A program made the translations under genes and the position numbers. A model generated the notes under the pieces. It saw only the letters and a program-made list of their open reading frames with translations. It was not told the origin of the DNA and did no database searches. A stretch of DNA of 51,640 bases, taken from Bacteroidales bacterium. Its GTDB lineage: Bacteria; Bacteroidota; Bacteroidia; Bacteroidales; Prolixibacteraceae. Location: positions 1-51,640 of the forward strand of contig JAATGF010000026.1 of the NCBI GenBank assembly GCA_015654795.1, read 5' to 3'. Each line of letters opens with the position of its first letter. Positions within the stretch are counted from its first letter, which is position 1. Below, one piece after another: positions 12,030 to 20,963 of the stretch.

Positions 12030-12533
12030 ATGGTAGAAACAGAGCGATTAATTATTAAGCCATTAACGTACGAACAACTTAAAAAATATATACGAAACGA
12101 CAACTCGTTGGAGGCAGAGTTGAATATAAATAAGTCAGCGAGAATAATTTCGACAGATCTTAAAGAAGCACTGGAAAATACGATTTTGCCTAACGTAGCT
12201 GACACAAATAAGAATTATTTGTATTCTACACTTTGGACAATTATTTTAAAAGCAGAGAATAAAATGGTTGGAGACTTGTGCTTTGTAGGAGAACCAAGTG
12301 CAGACGGAGAAATTGAAGTTGGATACGGAATTTATGAAGAATTTCAGAAACGAGGTTTTATGACAGAGGCTGTATGCGGTATGATTAAATGGGCTGAACA
12401 GCAAAATGTTAAGTCATTATTTGCAGCGACGGAGAAAAGTAATATTGCTTCATTTTCTGTTCTTGAAAGGAATAGTTTCGTTAAATGCGGAGAAACCGAT
12501 ACTTTATTTCATTGGCGATTCAAAATCAGATAA
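12030..12533 (+). CDS. GNAT-family N-acetyltransferase (RimJ/RimL-like)
   Basis: 167 residues. ETERLIIKPLTYEQL opens the domain, GEIEVGYGIYEEFQKRGFMTEAV is the acetyl-CoA-binding motif (R/QxxGxx/A form), and SNIASFSVLERNSF is the C-terminal motif of ribosomal-protein-type acetyltransferases. It transfers an acetyl group to an amino group of an unknown small molecule or protein. The gene is AT-richer than its neighbours. It is 38 bp after the permease and probably independent. Confidence 0.85.
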   Translation: MVETERLIIKPLTYEQLKKYIRNDNSLEAELNINKSARIISTDLKEALENTILPNVADTNKNYLYSTLWTIILKAENKMVGDLCFVGEPSADGEIEVGYGIYEEFQKRGFMTEAVCGMIKWAEQQNVKSLFAATEKSNIASFSVLERNSFVKCGETDTLFHWRFKIR

Positions 12534-12623
12534 GTATATTGGATATTAGCAACCGGGGATGTGGTTTATATTCATATATTTTATGGCGAAACAGATATCG
12601 ATGTTTTTGATGCCTCCTGGTTA

Positions 12624-13430
12624 TTAGTCACTTGTAATTATTTTATCTTTAATCAACGCCACGTCCTGCTTAAGTTGGTTCAATGTATAAGCAAAATCGG
12701 TAGGTGATATTTCACCTGAAGGTAGCTCTTCACTGATATAATGGATAAACCGCCAGATTTCGCGGATCTCAGCCACCGCGAGTTCGTAGGGTTTGTAGCT
12801 TGAATTAAGTGAGATCAGGCCAATTTTCCCCTCTTTTTCGATGCGGTTTTCCACAATTTTAAAGACAATCCCTTCGTCAAGCGTAAGAACGATACAGGCT
12901 TCCCCATTTTTCAATGTACTCCAGTCCTGGACAAATTCGCCTGTCACCCACGATCCGTCAGGAATAGGTAGCATCGAATCGCCGCTGATCTGGAAGGTGC
13001 GGTATTTTCGTTCGGGTGAAAGGAATGGAAGTTGAAATACAGGAAGTTCGCGCACAAATTCCGGATCGGCAAAACCACGCGTGTAACCAGCTTTCGCTTT
13101 TTCGGGCACCAGTTCGATATTTTCGTTGTTGGCGCTGTCGACTGTTGTGGTGAGTACCCGCAATTTAGACCCTTTTACAAATACATCGAACCCGTTCTCC
13201 AACTGACGCAGATCACTTTCCCTAAGTTTCGATAAATCAGCCTTGATTAAAGTGTCGATCGAGATTCCAAAATATTCCGAATAAGCAATCAGTTGTTGTA
13301 TTCCCGGTTGCGCCACGCCATTTTCGTAACCGCTCAGCGTGGAGCGCTTCATATTCAGCGCAAAAGCGACTTCGTCCTGTGTTCGTCCGCGCCGTTTTCG
13401 CATTAATTTAATATTCGAGTTGAAATACAT
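12624..13430 (-). CDS. XRE/S24 LexA-like self-cleaving repressor
   Basis: 268 residues. The N-terminal XRE helix-turn-helix (about 5-62) includes RTQDEVAFALNMKRSTLSGY. A middle linker holds KAKAGYTRGFADPEF, whose Ala-Gly bond is the likely autocleavage site. The S24 peptidase fold carries the serine in ISGDSMLPIPDG and the lysine in EGIVFKIV. Such proteins repress damage-response genes until RecA-stimulated cleavage. It diverges from the Y-family polymerase gene across 195 bp, which makes that gene its obvious target. A helical tail of about 40 residues follows the S24 domain. Confidence 0.88.
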   Translation of the reverse strand: MYFNSNIKLMRKRRGRTQDEVAFALNMKRSTLSGYENGVAQPGIQQLIAYSEYFGISIDTLIKADLSKLRESDLRQLENGFDVFVKGSKLRVLTTTVDSANNENIELVPEKAKAGYTRGFADPEFVRELPVFQLPFLSPERKYRTFQISGDSMLPIPDGSWVTGEFVQDWSTLKNGEACIVLTLDEGIVFKIVENRIEKEGKIGLISLNSSYKPYELAVAEIREIWRFIHYISEELPSGEISPTDFAYTLNQLKQDVALIKDKIITSD

Positions 13431-13625
13431 GACAGGAGTTGTGAATTAGTACATTAACACATTGGCATATTAGCATATTGTCGAATTGTCAAATTTTTCT
13501 TGCTGTTATCGTATCAATCTCTTGAGGAATGATTATATTATAACCTGAAAAATGATTAAATAATGATCAAATATAATTCATTTTTCAGAGGAATAAAATT
13601 TTTCAGTAAAAACAGAACATCAACC

Positions 13626-14870
13626 ATGCAGGAGATCAGTCAGAAATCGGACAAAACGATCGTTCATTACGATCTCGACACTTTTTTCGTTTCGGTCGAA
13701 CGACTGCAAAACAGCAAACTAATTGGGAAGCCGGTAATTATTGGCGGTACGTCTGACAGGGGAGTGGTGTCAAGCTGCAGTTACGAAACCCGTTTGTTTG
13801 GTGTCTGTTCCGGGATGTCCATAAAGCTGGCCCGGCGGCTTTGTCCCGAAGCTTTTTTAATCCGTGGCGACATGGCAAGTTATAGTCGTTATTCTGATGT
13901 TGTTACACAGATCATTGCAGAGCGGGCACCCCTATACGAAAAGGCCTCGATTGATGAACATTATCTCGATATTACAGGGATGGATCGCTTTTTCGGATGT
14001 ATGAAATGGTCCGGGGAATTGCGTCATACCATTATAAAAGAGAGTGGTCTGCCTATTTCGTTTGGGTTGTCGGTGAATAAAACAGTCTCCAAAATTGCCA
14101 CGGGTGAATCGAAACCGAATGGTGAAAAGGAGGTACCGCAACACGCTGTACAACCGTTTCTTGATCCGCTTTCGATCCGGAAAATCCCCATGGTTGGAGC
14201 CAAAACTTATTCCCTGCTCTGTTCGATGGGGATTGAAAAAATCCATATGCTTGCGAAGATGACTGTGGAAATGATGCAACAGGTACTCGGAGAAAGTGGA
14301 ATCAACTTATGGGAAAAGGCGCATGGAATTGACAATACCCCGGTCAAACCTTATTCCGAACAAAAGTCGATCAGTACAGAGCGCACTTTTGAACAGGATA
14401 CTACCAATGTCTATTTTCTGGAGCAATTAATTGTAGGGATGACCGAAAAGCTGGCCTTTCAACTCCGGAAGCAGCAAAAAATGACTTCATGTATCACGAT
14501 AAAAATCAAGTATTCGAACTTCGACACCCATAGTCAGCAACTCCGGATTCCTTACACACAGTTCGATCACACACTGATCGCAACGGCCAAAGATCTTTTC
14601 CAGAAACTTTATCAGCGCCGAATGCTGATCCGTCTGATTGGTGTTCAGTTTAGTCATCTCGTGAGCGGCACTCAGCAACTCGATCTTTTTGAAGACACTT
14701 CCGAGCGGGTAAATCTCTATATGAGTATGGATCAGATCCGTAAACGGTTTGGCTCTTCCTCGATCCGGCGTGCTTCGGAATTGGCAGTACGCAAAACAAT
14801 CGACGGGATGAAAATGGTTCCACCACTGGTTCCGCCGGGGCAATTAATTATTAAACAGGGGCTTCATTAA
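13626..14870 (+). CDS. dinB: Y-family DNA polymerase (DNA polymerase IV)
   Basis: About 414 residues from MQEISQKSDKTIVHYDLDTF. The catalytic carboxylates are in HYDLDTFFVSVE and in SIDEHYLDIT; the finger motif is CSYETRLFGVCSGMS, and a helix-hairpin-helix thumb lies around IRKIPMVGAKTYSLL. The little-finger domain follows, and QQLDLF near the C-terminus is a beta-clamp-binding peptide. It performs error-prone translesion synthesis. The longer frame from 13563 adds 21 residues not expected in the family. Divergence from a LexA-like repressor makes damage induction likely. Confidence 0.93.
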   Translation: MQEISQKSDKTIVHYDLDTFFVSVERLQNSKLIGKPVIIGGTSDRGVVSSCSYETRLFGVCSGMSIKLARRLCPEAFLIRGDMASYSRYSDVVTQIIAERAPLYEKASIDEHYLDITGMDRFFGCMKWSGELRHTIIKESGLPISFGLSVNKTVSKIATGESKPNGEKEVPQHAVQPFLDPLSIRKIPMVGAKTYSLLCSMGIEKIHMLAKMTVEMMQQVLGESGINLWEKAHGIDNTPVKPYSEQKSISTERTFEQDTTNVYFLEQLIVGMTEKLAFQLRKQQKMTSCITIKIKYSNFDTHSQQLRIPYTQFDHTLIATAKDLFQKLYQRRMLIRLIGVQFSHLVSGTQQLDLFEDTSERVNLYMSMDQIRKRFGSSSIRRASELAVRKTIDGMKMVPPLVPPGQLIIKQGLH

Positions 14871-14917
14871 TTTCGACTCTATAACATTTAGTCATGGCTA
14901 TTTCACACAACCAATAT

Positions 14918-14999
14918 ACCCGCTCTATGTTTGGTCCATATCGAGTCTGGTATCAGATATCAGCATCTGATGACCTTTCAATGATGGCGAAGCCAATGA
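14918..14999. repeat. Dispersed repeat, family R2, copy 2
   Basis: Matches 9660-9762 at most positions but has only one copy of the 11-mer that is triplicated there. Shared core: CGCTCTATGTTTGGTCCATA, TGGTATCAG, ATGGCGAAGCCAATGA. It lies in the gene-free stretch 14871-15236. Confidence 0.7.
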
Positions 15000-15070
15000 C
15001 CTTTTCAATGACTATTTTATATGGGATAATATGGGATAGAATTTTTTCTTTCTCCCCATCGCGTTATCGT

Positions 15071-15130
15071 CCTATCTTCCCATTTCCCTTTCACGCTTTG
15101 TAAATACAACATTAAATTATTCACATTACT
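15071..15130. repeat. Dispersed pyrimidine-rich repeat, family R3, copy 3
   Basis: CTATCTTCCCATTTCCCTTT, then CTTTGTAAATACAACATT, aligns with 40046-40105 (CTATCTCTCCATCTCCCTTT, then TTTTGTCAATACGACAT). It is non-coding, just upstream of the propeller gene. Confidence 0.6.
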
Positions 15131-15236
15131 TATACGAAAATATTTATATTTTTGTCATATACTAACATGAGATTGATACTCCGGAAGAAGCAAAACGCAT
15201 ATGAGACAGATTTTTTGGCTATTCTATTTATCCTTT

Positions 15237-16607
15237 ATGAAGAAATATTTGCGCATGAGAAGAATAATTGTGCTTCCTGGTTTATTCGTAATTCTCATAT
15301 TTTCAGTAACTCAATCGCTTCATGCTCAGATTTCCTATAGTGAACAATGGCCAGGTTTCCGTGGTCCGTTAGGCTGCGGGTTTATGGAAAACGTAAAAAC
15401 TCCTGTTACATGGAGTTTAGATAGTACGAAGAGTATCAAATGGAAAACTTCAATTCCTGGTTTAGGCCATTCCTGCCCCGTTATTTGGGGTGATTATCTT
15501 TTTGTTACCACTGCAGCAAACATTACGAACAGTGAATCGCTAAAAGTGGGTCTTTATGGTGATATTGACGAAGCGAATGATAGTTCGGAACACGAATTCA
15601 AAGTTTATTGTCTGGATAAACATAGCGGAAAGATAATCTGGGAAAGGATTGCCCAAAAAGGAATTCCAAAGTCAAAACGACATACCAAGGCATCGCAGGC
15701 CAATTGTACGCCGGCAACCGATGGGAAATACCTCGTTGTACATTTTGGTTCCGAAGGTCTCTATTGCTACGATTTTAGAGGAAACCTGATCTGGAAGAAA
15801 GAGATGGGTTTACTGGCACCCGGACCTTACACCGATCCGGGTGTGGAATGGGGGTATGCCAGTTCGCCTGTCATCTATAAGGATAAAATTATTATTCAAT
15901 GTGACATACCTAAAACTCCATATATTACTGCGCTCGATCTTGCAACCGGCAATGAAATATGGAAAACTTCGCGTGGCGATGAGGTTTCAACCTGGTGTAC
16001 TCCGGCCATCTATTCAAAGGATGGCAAGACACAGGTTGTTGCCAATGGTTATACCCACATGTGTGGTTATGAATTCGAAACCGGAAAAGAGCTATGGAAA
16101 CTTAGCAATGGAGGCGATGCTCCCGCCCCCGCTCCGGTTATTGCCAATGATCTGATCTACCTGAACAGTGCCCATGGGAAATTCTCTCCCGTCTTCGCCG
16201 TCAGACCAGATGCTAATGGAGATATTACCCTTGCCCCCGATAGTACAAAGAATAAGTACATTGCGTGGAGTATTAAACGGGGAGGGGCATATATGCAAAC
16301 GCCACTTATCTATGGCGGATATCTTTACAATCTTCAGGTCAACGGACAGCTTACCTGTTTTGATGCCTTAACAGGTGAAGTAAAATATAAGGAAACTTTA
16401 AAAGAGGCATTTACCGCATCGGGTATTGCTGCTGACGGAAAACTTTATTTCAGTTCAGAAGATGGGAACGTTTACGTTATTAAGGCTGGCCCCGTTTTTC
16501 AATTACTTGCCAGGAATGCTTTAAAAGATATTTGTATGGCGACTCCGGCTATTTCCGAAAATGCATTGTTTTTCAGGACGCAACACTATCTGATCGCAGT
16601 AGAATAA
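15237..16607 (+). CDS. Exported PQQ-like beta-propeller repeat protein
   Basis: About 456 residues. The signal peptide MRRIIVLPGLFVILIFSVTQ ends near SLHAQ. The mature part opens with QWPGFRGPLGCGF and shows repeated propeller blades with WE/WK and A-x-G motifs (SGKIIWERIA, RGNLIWKKEM, TGNEIWKTS, TGKELWKLSNG). This fold is shared by quinoprotein dehydrogenases and BamB-like proteins. I see no cytochrome motif, so catalysis is uncertain. The start could be 15201, 15237 or 15255; 15237 gives a short basic n-region. Nothing adjacent suggests a pathway. Confidence 0.82.
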   Translation: MKKYLRMRRIIVLPGLFVILIFSVTQSLHAQISYSEQWPGFRGPLGCGFMENVKTPVTWSLDSTKSIKWKTSIPGLGHSCPVIWGDYLFVTTAANITNSESLKVGLYGDIDEANDSSEHEFKVYCLDKHSGKIIWERIAQKGIPKSKRHTKASQANCTPATDGKYLVVHFGSEGLYCYDFRGNLIWKKEMGLLAPGPYTDPGVEWGYASSPVIYKDKIIIQCDIPKTPYITALDLATGNEIWKTSRGDEVSTWCTPAIYSKDGKTQVVANGYTHMCGYEFETGKELWKLSNGGDAPAPAPVIANDLIYLNSAHGKFSPVFAVRPDANGDITLAPDSTKNKYIAWSIKRGGAYMQTPLIYGGYLYNLQVNGQLTCFDALTGEVKYKETLKEAFTASGIAADGKLYFSSEDGNVYVIKAGPVFQLLARNALKDICMATPAISENALFFRTQHYLIAVE

Positions 16608-16668
16608 AGATTGGTTATTGCTGGACTATATTCTTTGTCCTAATTCTTTCTGTCAATTTTATCAGAAT

Positions 16669-16710
16669 AAAGCCTTCGAAATTACTAATCAATAAATTTC
16701 TGAAGGCTTT
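16669..16710 (+). terminator. Hairpin terminator after the propeller gene
   Basis: AAAGCCTTC (16669-16677) pairs with GAAGGCTTT (16702-16710), and inner GAAATT/AATTTC can extend the stem. It is followed by AATT, a weak T tract, 62 bp after the stop codon. Confidence 0.6.
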
Positions 16711-16825
16711 AATTCAATCAGGTCGACTCATGTGTTCAATGTGATAAACGTACATTATGTTTTTTATTGTCGAAATCTTGCAAATTAATCCCTGAATTTC
16801 TTCTGAAAAGTTTTGAAGCTGTAAT

Positions 16826-16867
16826 TCCTTCCTTATGCCAACTCTATATCAGGTCTTGTATTGAAAA
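16826..16867. repeat. Short dispersed repeat shared with 9433-9475
   Basis: TTCCTTATGCCA-CTCTATATCAGGTCTTG-ATTGAAAA matches the block at 9433 with about four differences and small gaps. The rest of the 920-bp spacer 16608-17529 holds the terminator above, the dyad at 17201 and the mini-ORF at 17270. I see nothing else there and no SAM riboswitch motif. Confidence 0.45.
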
Positions 16868-17200
16868 ATATAATCTTCAGCTGCAGATTCAGTTTTGGAA
16901 TTCAATTCCGGCTCTCAGAGAAATACTTGCAATATAAATACTTATATGATTTTATGTCTATGGATAATATTGATTAGTTCCATCTTTATATTGGTGAATT
17001 GGTGTCTCCATGACGAGTATTCTTTGGCAAATACAAAATAGGATGTATAATCCGACCATTGATAATGTCAAAAAAGTGATGCTGTTGATACGAATTGAAT
17101 ATTAAGGAATACAAAAATTTAAACGTGAGAAAGAACGAAAGCGTAACGATCATATAACCATTCATTTGATTTAAATATGAAAGAATAAGCTGCCTTGAAA

Positions 17201-17249
17201 TATACCTATTTTCGGGTATATATTATTTGAAAATAGATAAAGATATTTG
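17201..17249 (+). promoter_or_regulatory. Dyad operator A and -7 box upstream of the sulfhydrylase gene
   Basis: TATACC (17201-17206), eight bases, GGTATA (17215-17220) is a perfect 6-bp-arm dyad. A -7-like GATATTTG follows at 17242-17249. The place expected for the -33 element (about 17219-17221) overlaps the right arm and is not TTG, so a bound protein would directly affect polymerase. Four further dyads with the same half-site and spacing occur in this window. Confidence 0.7.
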
Positions 17250-17269
17250 TCACATAATATTTAGTGAAA

Positions 17270-17383
17270 ATGGAATCAATAAAAACCGCATATAATTCGC
17301 CCCGGATTATCGAGACTTCAGACAAAGTCTTCGGCTGTTGTTGTTTCAACTCTTTTCAATTCCGAATGCGAATGTGTTTGTAA
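17270..17383 (+). CDS. Cysteine/methionine-rich 37-residue mini-ORF, candidate leader peptide
   Basis: The ATG lies about 20 bp after the -7 box and the TAA at 17381-17383, 146 bp before the sulfhydrylase start. The peptide opens MESIKTAYNSPRIIET and ends GCCCFNSFQFRMRMCL: four Cys and two Met in the last 16 residues, including three consecutive TGT codons. This resembles amino-acid-responsive leader peptides of sulfur genes, where ribosome stalling on scarce charged tRNA controls the downstream gene. I found no clear terminator/antiterminator pair between 17384 and 17529, so the mechanism is open. It may also be a small protein in its own right. Confidence 0.45.
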   Translation: MESIKTAYNSPRIIETSDKVFGCCCFNSFQFRMRMCL

Positions 17384-17475
17384 AGTAATCTTTCAAACTT
17401 CTTCATCCAGATCTTTCTTTCATAACTATTATATTTCGTAATTCTCAGAAACGAGATGTCAGGCCAAAATCATAA

Positions 17476-18852
<1,377 letters not shown>

Positions 18853-18872
18853 AAGCACGAAAAACTATCATT

Positions 18873-18904
18873 CAATTGCTACGACCCAATAGTCGTGGCA
18901 ATTG
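18873..18904. terminator. Bidirectional terminator between convergent genes
   Basis: CAATTGCTACGAC (18873-18885) pairs with GTCGTGGCAATTG (18892-18904), one G-U wobble, across a six-base loop, then TTTTTA. A-rich sequence upstream allows use for the reverse-strand Rrf2 gene too. Confidence 0.8.
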
Positions 18905-18907
18905 TTT

Positions 18908-19315
18908 TTATATGAGCATGGCCAACGATGTCCCTTCAAGTTTATTAAACGTGTACTGCCTGATATCTTTAAATGTCCAGCGGATTGTACAGGTCGCTTC
19001 GTCTTTACAGTGTTCGCATGGCTCGTAGTATTTTTCGGAAGTACATCTTAACAGCGCAATGCTCCCTTCAAAAAGCCTGACGATTTCCAACAGATTAACA
19101 TCTTCGGGTCGTTTAATCAGGAAGTATCCTCCGTTTTTTCCAAGTTTACTCCCTAAATAGCCATTTTTTTTAAGTTCAAGCAGAATAGACTCAAGGAACC
19201 GTTTTGGGATTTTTTCACTTTCGGCAATTTCGCTAATCATCATAGTGCCTTTGCCAAATTCTTTGGCAAGTCTGATTAAGGCAAGCATCGAATATCGGGT
19301 CTTTTGCGTAAGCAT
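18908..19315 (-). CDS. Rrf2-family transcriptional regulator with a four-cysteine cluster
   Basis: 135 residues. The winged helix begins MLTQKTRYSMLALIRLAKEF, with the recognition region ISEIAESEKIPKRFLESILL and wing KLGKNGGYFLIKRPEDV. C-terminally, Cys91, Cys100, Cys103 and Cys109 (RCTSEKYYEPCEHCKDEATC) lie where IscR/NsrR proteins bind an Fe-S cluster, though the spacing differs. Rrf2 proteins sense Fe-S status, NO or cysteine availability (IscR, NsrR, CymR). It is co-transcribed with the Crp/Fnr-like gene 2 bp upstream and faces the sulfhydrylase gene, making it my leading candidate for the ATACC-N8-GGTAT dyads; that link is inference. Confidence 0.9.
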   Translation of the reverse strand: MLTQKTRYSMLALIRLAKEFGKGTMMISEIAESEKIPKRFLESILLELKKNGYLGSKLGKNGGYFLIKRPEDVNLLEIVRLFEGSIALLRCTSEKYYEPCEHCKDEATCTIRWTFKDIRQYTFNKLEGTSLAMLI

Positions 19316-19317
19316 CG

Positions 19318-20007
19318 TTATCCTATTTTACTGACGTACTTCAACTTTTCAACATCAATAATCTCTATCTTCTTGCCTTCGATCGTGACAATTCCTTCGT
19401 TTTGCCACTTCGATAAGGTCATAATCACGTTTTCGGTCGAACAACCGGCAAATTCAGCAATCTCTTTTCGGGTTAAAGAGAGAAAGAACGTATTCTTGTG
19501 ATAAACTTCGGCAGCCAGATAGAGGACAATATCGGCAATCCTGCCTTCTTTTTGTTTGTGTGCAAGGCTGATAAAGTTAATTACTGATTTCTTGAACATT
19601 TCGGAAGCCACCTGGAACATCATCATGGCAAAGCGGGAATTATCCATCAGTATGTTTTCCAATACTTTCGCATCCATCAGGATCACTTCACAATCTTCAA
19701 CAGCAATGAACGAAAACAGGTTGTTGTCTTTGTAAAACAGGTTGGCTCCCCCTAATATCTTAGGTGCCGATACAATTGTAATAATTAGGTTTTTATTGAC
19801 TTCATTTTCATAGTTAAACTTCACAATCCCTTTTTCGAGGAAGACAATATGCGTTGGAACTCCTCCCTGCTTCAGTATTGTTTCCCCCTTTTTGAAGTTA
19901 AGTTTTACCGATGTTTTCTCAATCTTTTCAAAGTCTTTTTCGCTTATAAATTGAAGCGAAAGCCTTCTAAGCCAAGAATATTCCTGTTTATTGTCAATTA
20001 GATTCAT
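19318..20007 (-). CDS. Crp/Fnr-family transcriptional regulator
   Basis: 229 residues. The cyclic-nucleotide-binding-like barrel (about 25-130) includes LKQGGVPTHIVFLEKGIVKF. The C-terminal Crp-type winged helix includes LTRKEIAEFAGCSTENVIMTLSKW. No N-terminal Fnr-style cysteine cluster is present, so a direct [4Fe-4S] oxygen sensor is unlikely; the ligand is unknown. GAGGAG precedes the ATG. It forms an operon with the downstream Rrf2 gene (two-base gap) and diverges from the five-gene Fe-S/GTPase cluster, which it may control. Confidence 0.88.
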   Translation of the reverse strand: MNLIDNKQEYSWLRRLSLQFISEKDFEKIEKTSVKLNFKKGETILKQGGVPTHIVFLEKGIVKFNYENEVNKNLIITIVSAPKILGGANLFYKDNNLFSFIAVEDCEVILMDAKVLENILMDNSRFAMMMFQVASEMFKKSVINFISLAHKQKEGRIADIVLYLAAEVYHKNTFFLSLTRKEIAEFAGCSTENVIMTLSKWQNEGIVTIEGKKIEIIDVEKLKYVSKIG

Positions 20008-20050
20008 GATCTCCTCATTTAAAGTTTTAATACAATAATAAAGTCAAAAA

Positions 20051-20140
20051 GATTTAATATTTAATCTACTCCTATGAAAACACTCATACAAATATACACT
20101 AAATCAATGGACTTTATGGATATATTTGAAATGTCAAATA
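20051..20140 (+). promoter_or_regulatory. Divergent control region: -7 box and palindromes for the Fe-S/GTPase cluster
   Basis: TATATTTG at 20121-20128 is a perfect TAnnTTTG -7 box for the rightward operon, with no TTG at the right distance upstream. The perfect dyad TATTTGA-AATG-TCAAATA (20123-20140) overlaps that box and the expected start site. A second, imperfect palindrome GATTTAATATTTAATC lies at 20051-20066, upstream of both divergent genes. A weak -33 plus an upstream palindrome suggests activation, and the overlapping dyad suggests repression. The adjacent Crp/Fnr and Rrf2 proteins are natural candidates; the N4 spacing is shorter than a classic Fnr/Crp box. Confidence 0.5.
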
Positions 20141-20157
20141 ACAAATAAATTAACGGG

Positions 20158-20952
20158 ATGGAGATTAACAAAATTACCATTAGAGGAGGCGTTGGAAAAG
20201 ACGGGCATCCTGAAAAGGTCGCCGAGTTTGAGCTGAAGATGGGGGATATTGTGAGTATTGTCGGACCAACGGGTTGCGGCAAAACAACGCTGATCAACGA
20301 TATCGAACTGTTTGGTAACCGGAATACGCCCTCTCAGCGGCAAATTCTGCTTAACGGAGAACCTGTTCCGGATGACTTTACATTCGATCCGTCGAAACAT
20401 CCAATTGCAATGATTTCGCAGCACACCAATTTTCTCAGCGATCTGCCAGTTGGTGAATTTCTGACGATCCACGCCACAGTGAGGGGAGCAGTTGATATTC
20501 AAAAAGTAGTTGACGAAACCATCGAATTCGCCAATAAACTTACGGGCGAGGCTATTATTAAAGGAACAGCAATGACTGAACTCTCGGGTGGGCAAACTCG
20601 TTCGCTATTAATTGCCGATGCTGTTATTATTGGTAATTCGCCCATTATTCTTCTTGATGAAATCGAAAATGCGGGTATTCACAAAACCAAGGCGCTCGAT
20701 CTTCTGAAAAATTATCGCAAGATTTTTGTCTTTGTAACTCATGACCCAACAATTGCTTTGCTTTCCGATTTTCGGATTGTAATGAAAAACGGAGCCATGC
20801 AAAAACTTATTTATTCGAACGCTGATGAGAAGAGAGCAGCGAATAAACTGAGAAGTATAGATGACATTATTTTGCATTACCGGAGTCTGGTGAGGGCAGG
20901 CGAAGAATTACATGCCGATCTTCTGGAAGAAGAGTTAATTGGAATCAACTAA
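20158..20952 (+). CDS. Soluble ABC-type ATPase of a putative metallocofactor cluster
   Basis: 264 residues. Walker A is GPTGCGKTT (36-44), the Q-loop region AMISQHTNFLSDLPVGEFL, the signature LSGGQTRSL (142-150), Walker B IILLDEIENAG, and the H-switch VTHDPT. There are no membrane segments and no permease gene nearby, so it is unlikely to be an ordinary transporter subunit. An opening beta-hairpin (ITIRGGVGKDGHPEKVAEFEL) and a C-terminal helical extension of about 50 residues (RSIDDIILHYRSLVRAGEEL) are unusual. It is the first of five genes with gaps of 20 bp or less. I infer an energy-coupling role in cofactor assembly or insertion. Confidence 0.85.
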   Translation: MEINKITIRGGVGKDGHPEKVAEFELKMGDIVSIVGPTGCGKTTLINDIELFGNRNTPSQRQILLNGEPVPDDFTFDPSKHPIAMISQHTNFLSDLPVGEFLTIHATVRGAVDIQKVVDETIEFANKLTGEAIIKGTAMTELSGGQTRSLLIADAVIIGNSPIILLDEIENAGIHKTKALDLLKNYRKIFVFVTHDPTIALLSDFRIVMKNGAMQKLIYSNADEKRAANKLRSIDDIILHYRSLVRAGEELHADLLEEELIGIN

Positions 20953-20963
20953 AACTGAAATAA

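Noticed and set aside
12551..12566. AACC-N8-GGTT dyad between the GNAT and repressor genes
   Set aside because: It has the same spacing but the half-site lacks the conserved TACC, and it sits between 3' ends of convergent genes, not at a promoter.
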